In this document: piece by piece, positions 43,600 to 43,738 of the stretch
Position numbering within the stretch: the stretch's first letter is position 1
Layout: each line of letters opens with the position of its first letter
Assembly (NCBI GenBank): GCA_944386285.1
Contig: CALXAM010000080.1
Coordinates: 1-43,738, forward strand
Reading direction: 5' to 3'
DNA length: 43,738 nt
Source: an uncultured Clostridia bacterium
Lineage (GTDB): Bacteria > Bacillota > Clostridia > Oscillospirales > Ruminococcaceae
The notes under the pieces: generated by a model
Seen by the model: only the letters and a program-made list of their open reading frames with translations
Told to the model about the DNA's origin: nothing
Databases searched by the model: none
Position numbers and translations under genes: made by a program

Positions 43600-43613
43600 A
43601 TTCGATATCGAAT
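43600..43613. repeat. 14-bp palindrome abutting the right IS copy
   Basis: ATTCGATATCGAAT is a perfect palindrome ending at the base before the IS tip. It may be an insertion target or chance. Confidence 0.45.
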
Positions 43614-43738
43614 TGCACTTGTCAAGAGAAAGTAGACAGTAAAAAGAATATTTATCAGAAGCCCCGTTCGGTTTTAAACTGAATGGGGCTTCTGTAACCC
43701 AATGCAGCGGCCGGACGGTGGTTATTAAAAAAGTCTAC
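43614..43738 (-). mobile_element. IS3-family insertion sequence, 3' end only (right copy)
   Basis: The reverse complement of 1-125 with a single difference at 43684. The element's 3' tip (TGCACTTGTCAAGAG when read inward) is at 43614 and its body continues off the right edge. It lies in the opposite orientation to the left copy, so both IS bodies point out of the window. Confidence 0.85.
43655..43738 (-). CDS. IS3-family transposase C-terminal fragment (right copy)
   Basis: The same 27-codon fragment as at the left end, with stop TGA at 43655-43657, truncated by the window edge. One codon differs: ATT instead of GTT, so SPIQF instead of SPVQF. The change puts an A-C mismatch in the hairpin that overlaps the stop (43657-43693), which weakens that stem compared with the left copy. 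Confidence 0.82.
   Translation of the reverse strand, partial: VDFFNNHRPAAALGYRSPIQFKTERGF

Noticed and set aside
1..43738. A 43-kb composite transposon between the two IS copies
   Set aside because: The interior is conserved housekeeping genes in typical clostridial order with no cargo-type genes, and both IS bodies extend outside the window. An assembly boundary is far more likely.
1..43738. CRISPR arrays, tRNA or rRNA genes, toxin-antitoxin pairs or defence genes
   Set aside because: Read on both strands; no regularly spaced repeats, no cloverleaf with CCA-type ends, and no recognised defence proteins. SbcCD, MutS and MutL are general DNA maintenance proteins.

Overview
This window looks like chromosomal DNA from a low-to-mid GC, Gram-positive, anaerobic, probably spore-forming Clostridia, plausibly of the Oscillospiraceae/Ruminococcaceae type. 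The reasons are the SCIFF peptide and its radical SAM maturase with a TIGR04086 membrane protein and yajC beside them; a sepF-ylmH-divIVA-ileS division cluster; a two-subunit transketolase; miaB-ylbF-mutS-mutL-miaA-hfq; and a SpoIIM-like protein. The genus cannot be named from this sequence alone. Almost everything is core genome. No prophage, CRISPR array, rRNA or tRNA was seen, and no stretch over 300 bases lacks a gene.

Both ends are the same 125-base piece of an IS3-family insertion sequence in opposite orientation: the last 27 codons of its transposase plus its terminal end. The window is therefore bounded by two IS copies and is most simply a contig that stopped in a repeated element.

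From 212 to 33234 every recognised gene is on the minus strand. Read in transcription order (right to left) there is a ClpC-like AAA+ unfoldase. Next comes a long run miaB, ylbF, mutS, mutL, miaA, hfq, an HlyD-like adaptor, yggS, sepF, ylmH, divIVA, ileS, which closes at a hairpin near 16200. Then follow lspA, an RluD-type pseudouridine synthase, a Cof-type HAD phosphatase and split transketolase. After these come yajC, a TIGR04086 protein, scfA (SCIFF, 45 residues) and scfB, a SpoIIM-like protein, a YesL/DUF624 protein and prfC. The strand ends with nanE, an HD phosphohydrolase, a DUF4127 protein and a sodium:neurotransmitter symporter family transporter, and finally asnS. Many joints are 4- to 17-base overlaps, so these are tightly coupled operons.

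From 33398 the plus strand carries a 50-residue Cys/Gly-rich membrane peptide, then sbcD, sbcC, a membrane-anchored ComEA-like helix-hairpin-helix protein and an aldose 1-epimerase-like (LacX) protein. A bidirectional terminator separates these from a convergent 1157-residue secreted GH10-like (DUF187) protein with a probable sortase-type C-terminus. An AraC-family regulator is divergent from that gene.

No clear-cut new defence or mobile system was found. The most interesting items are the Cys/Gly-rich peptide with a palindrome in its divergent promoter region, the CxxxCxxCxxC tail on the YlbF protein, the translational coupling of sbcC to a membrane HhH protein, the DUF4127/HD/NanE/NSS cluster, the terminator between the SCIFF peptide and its maturase, and the two IS boundaries.
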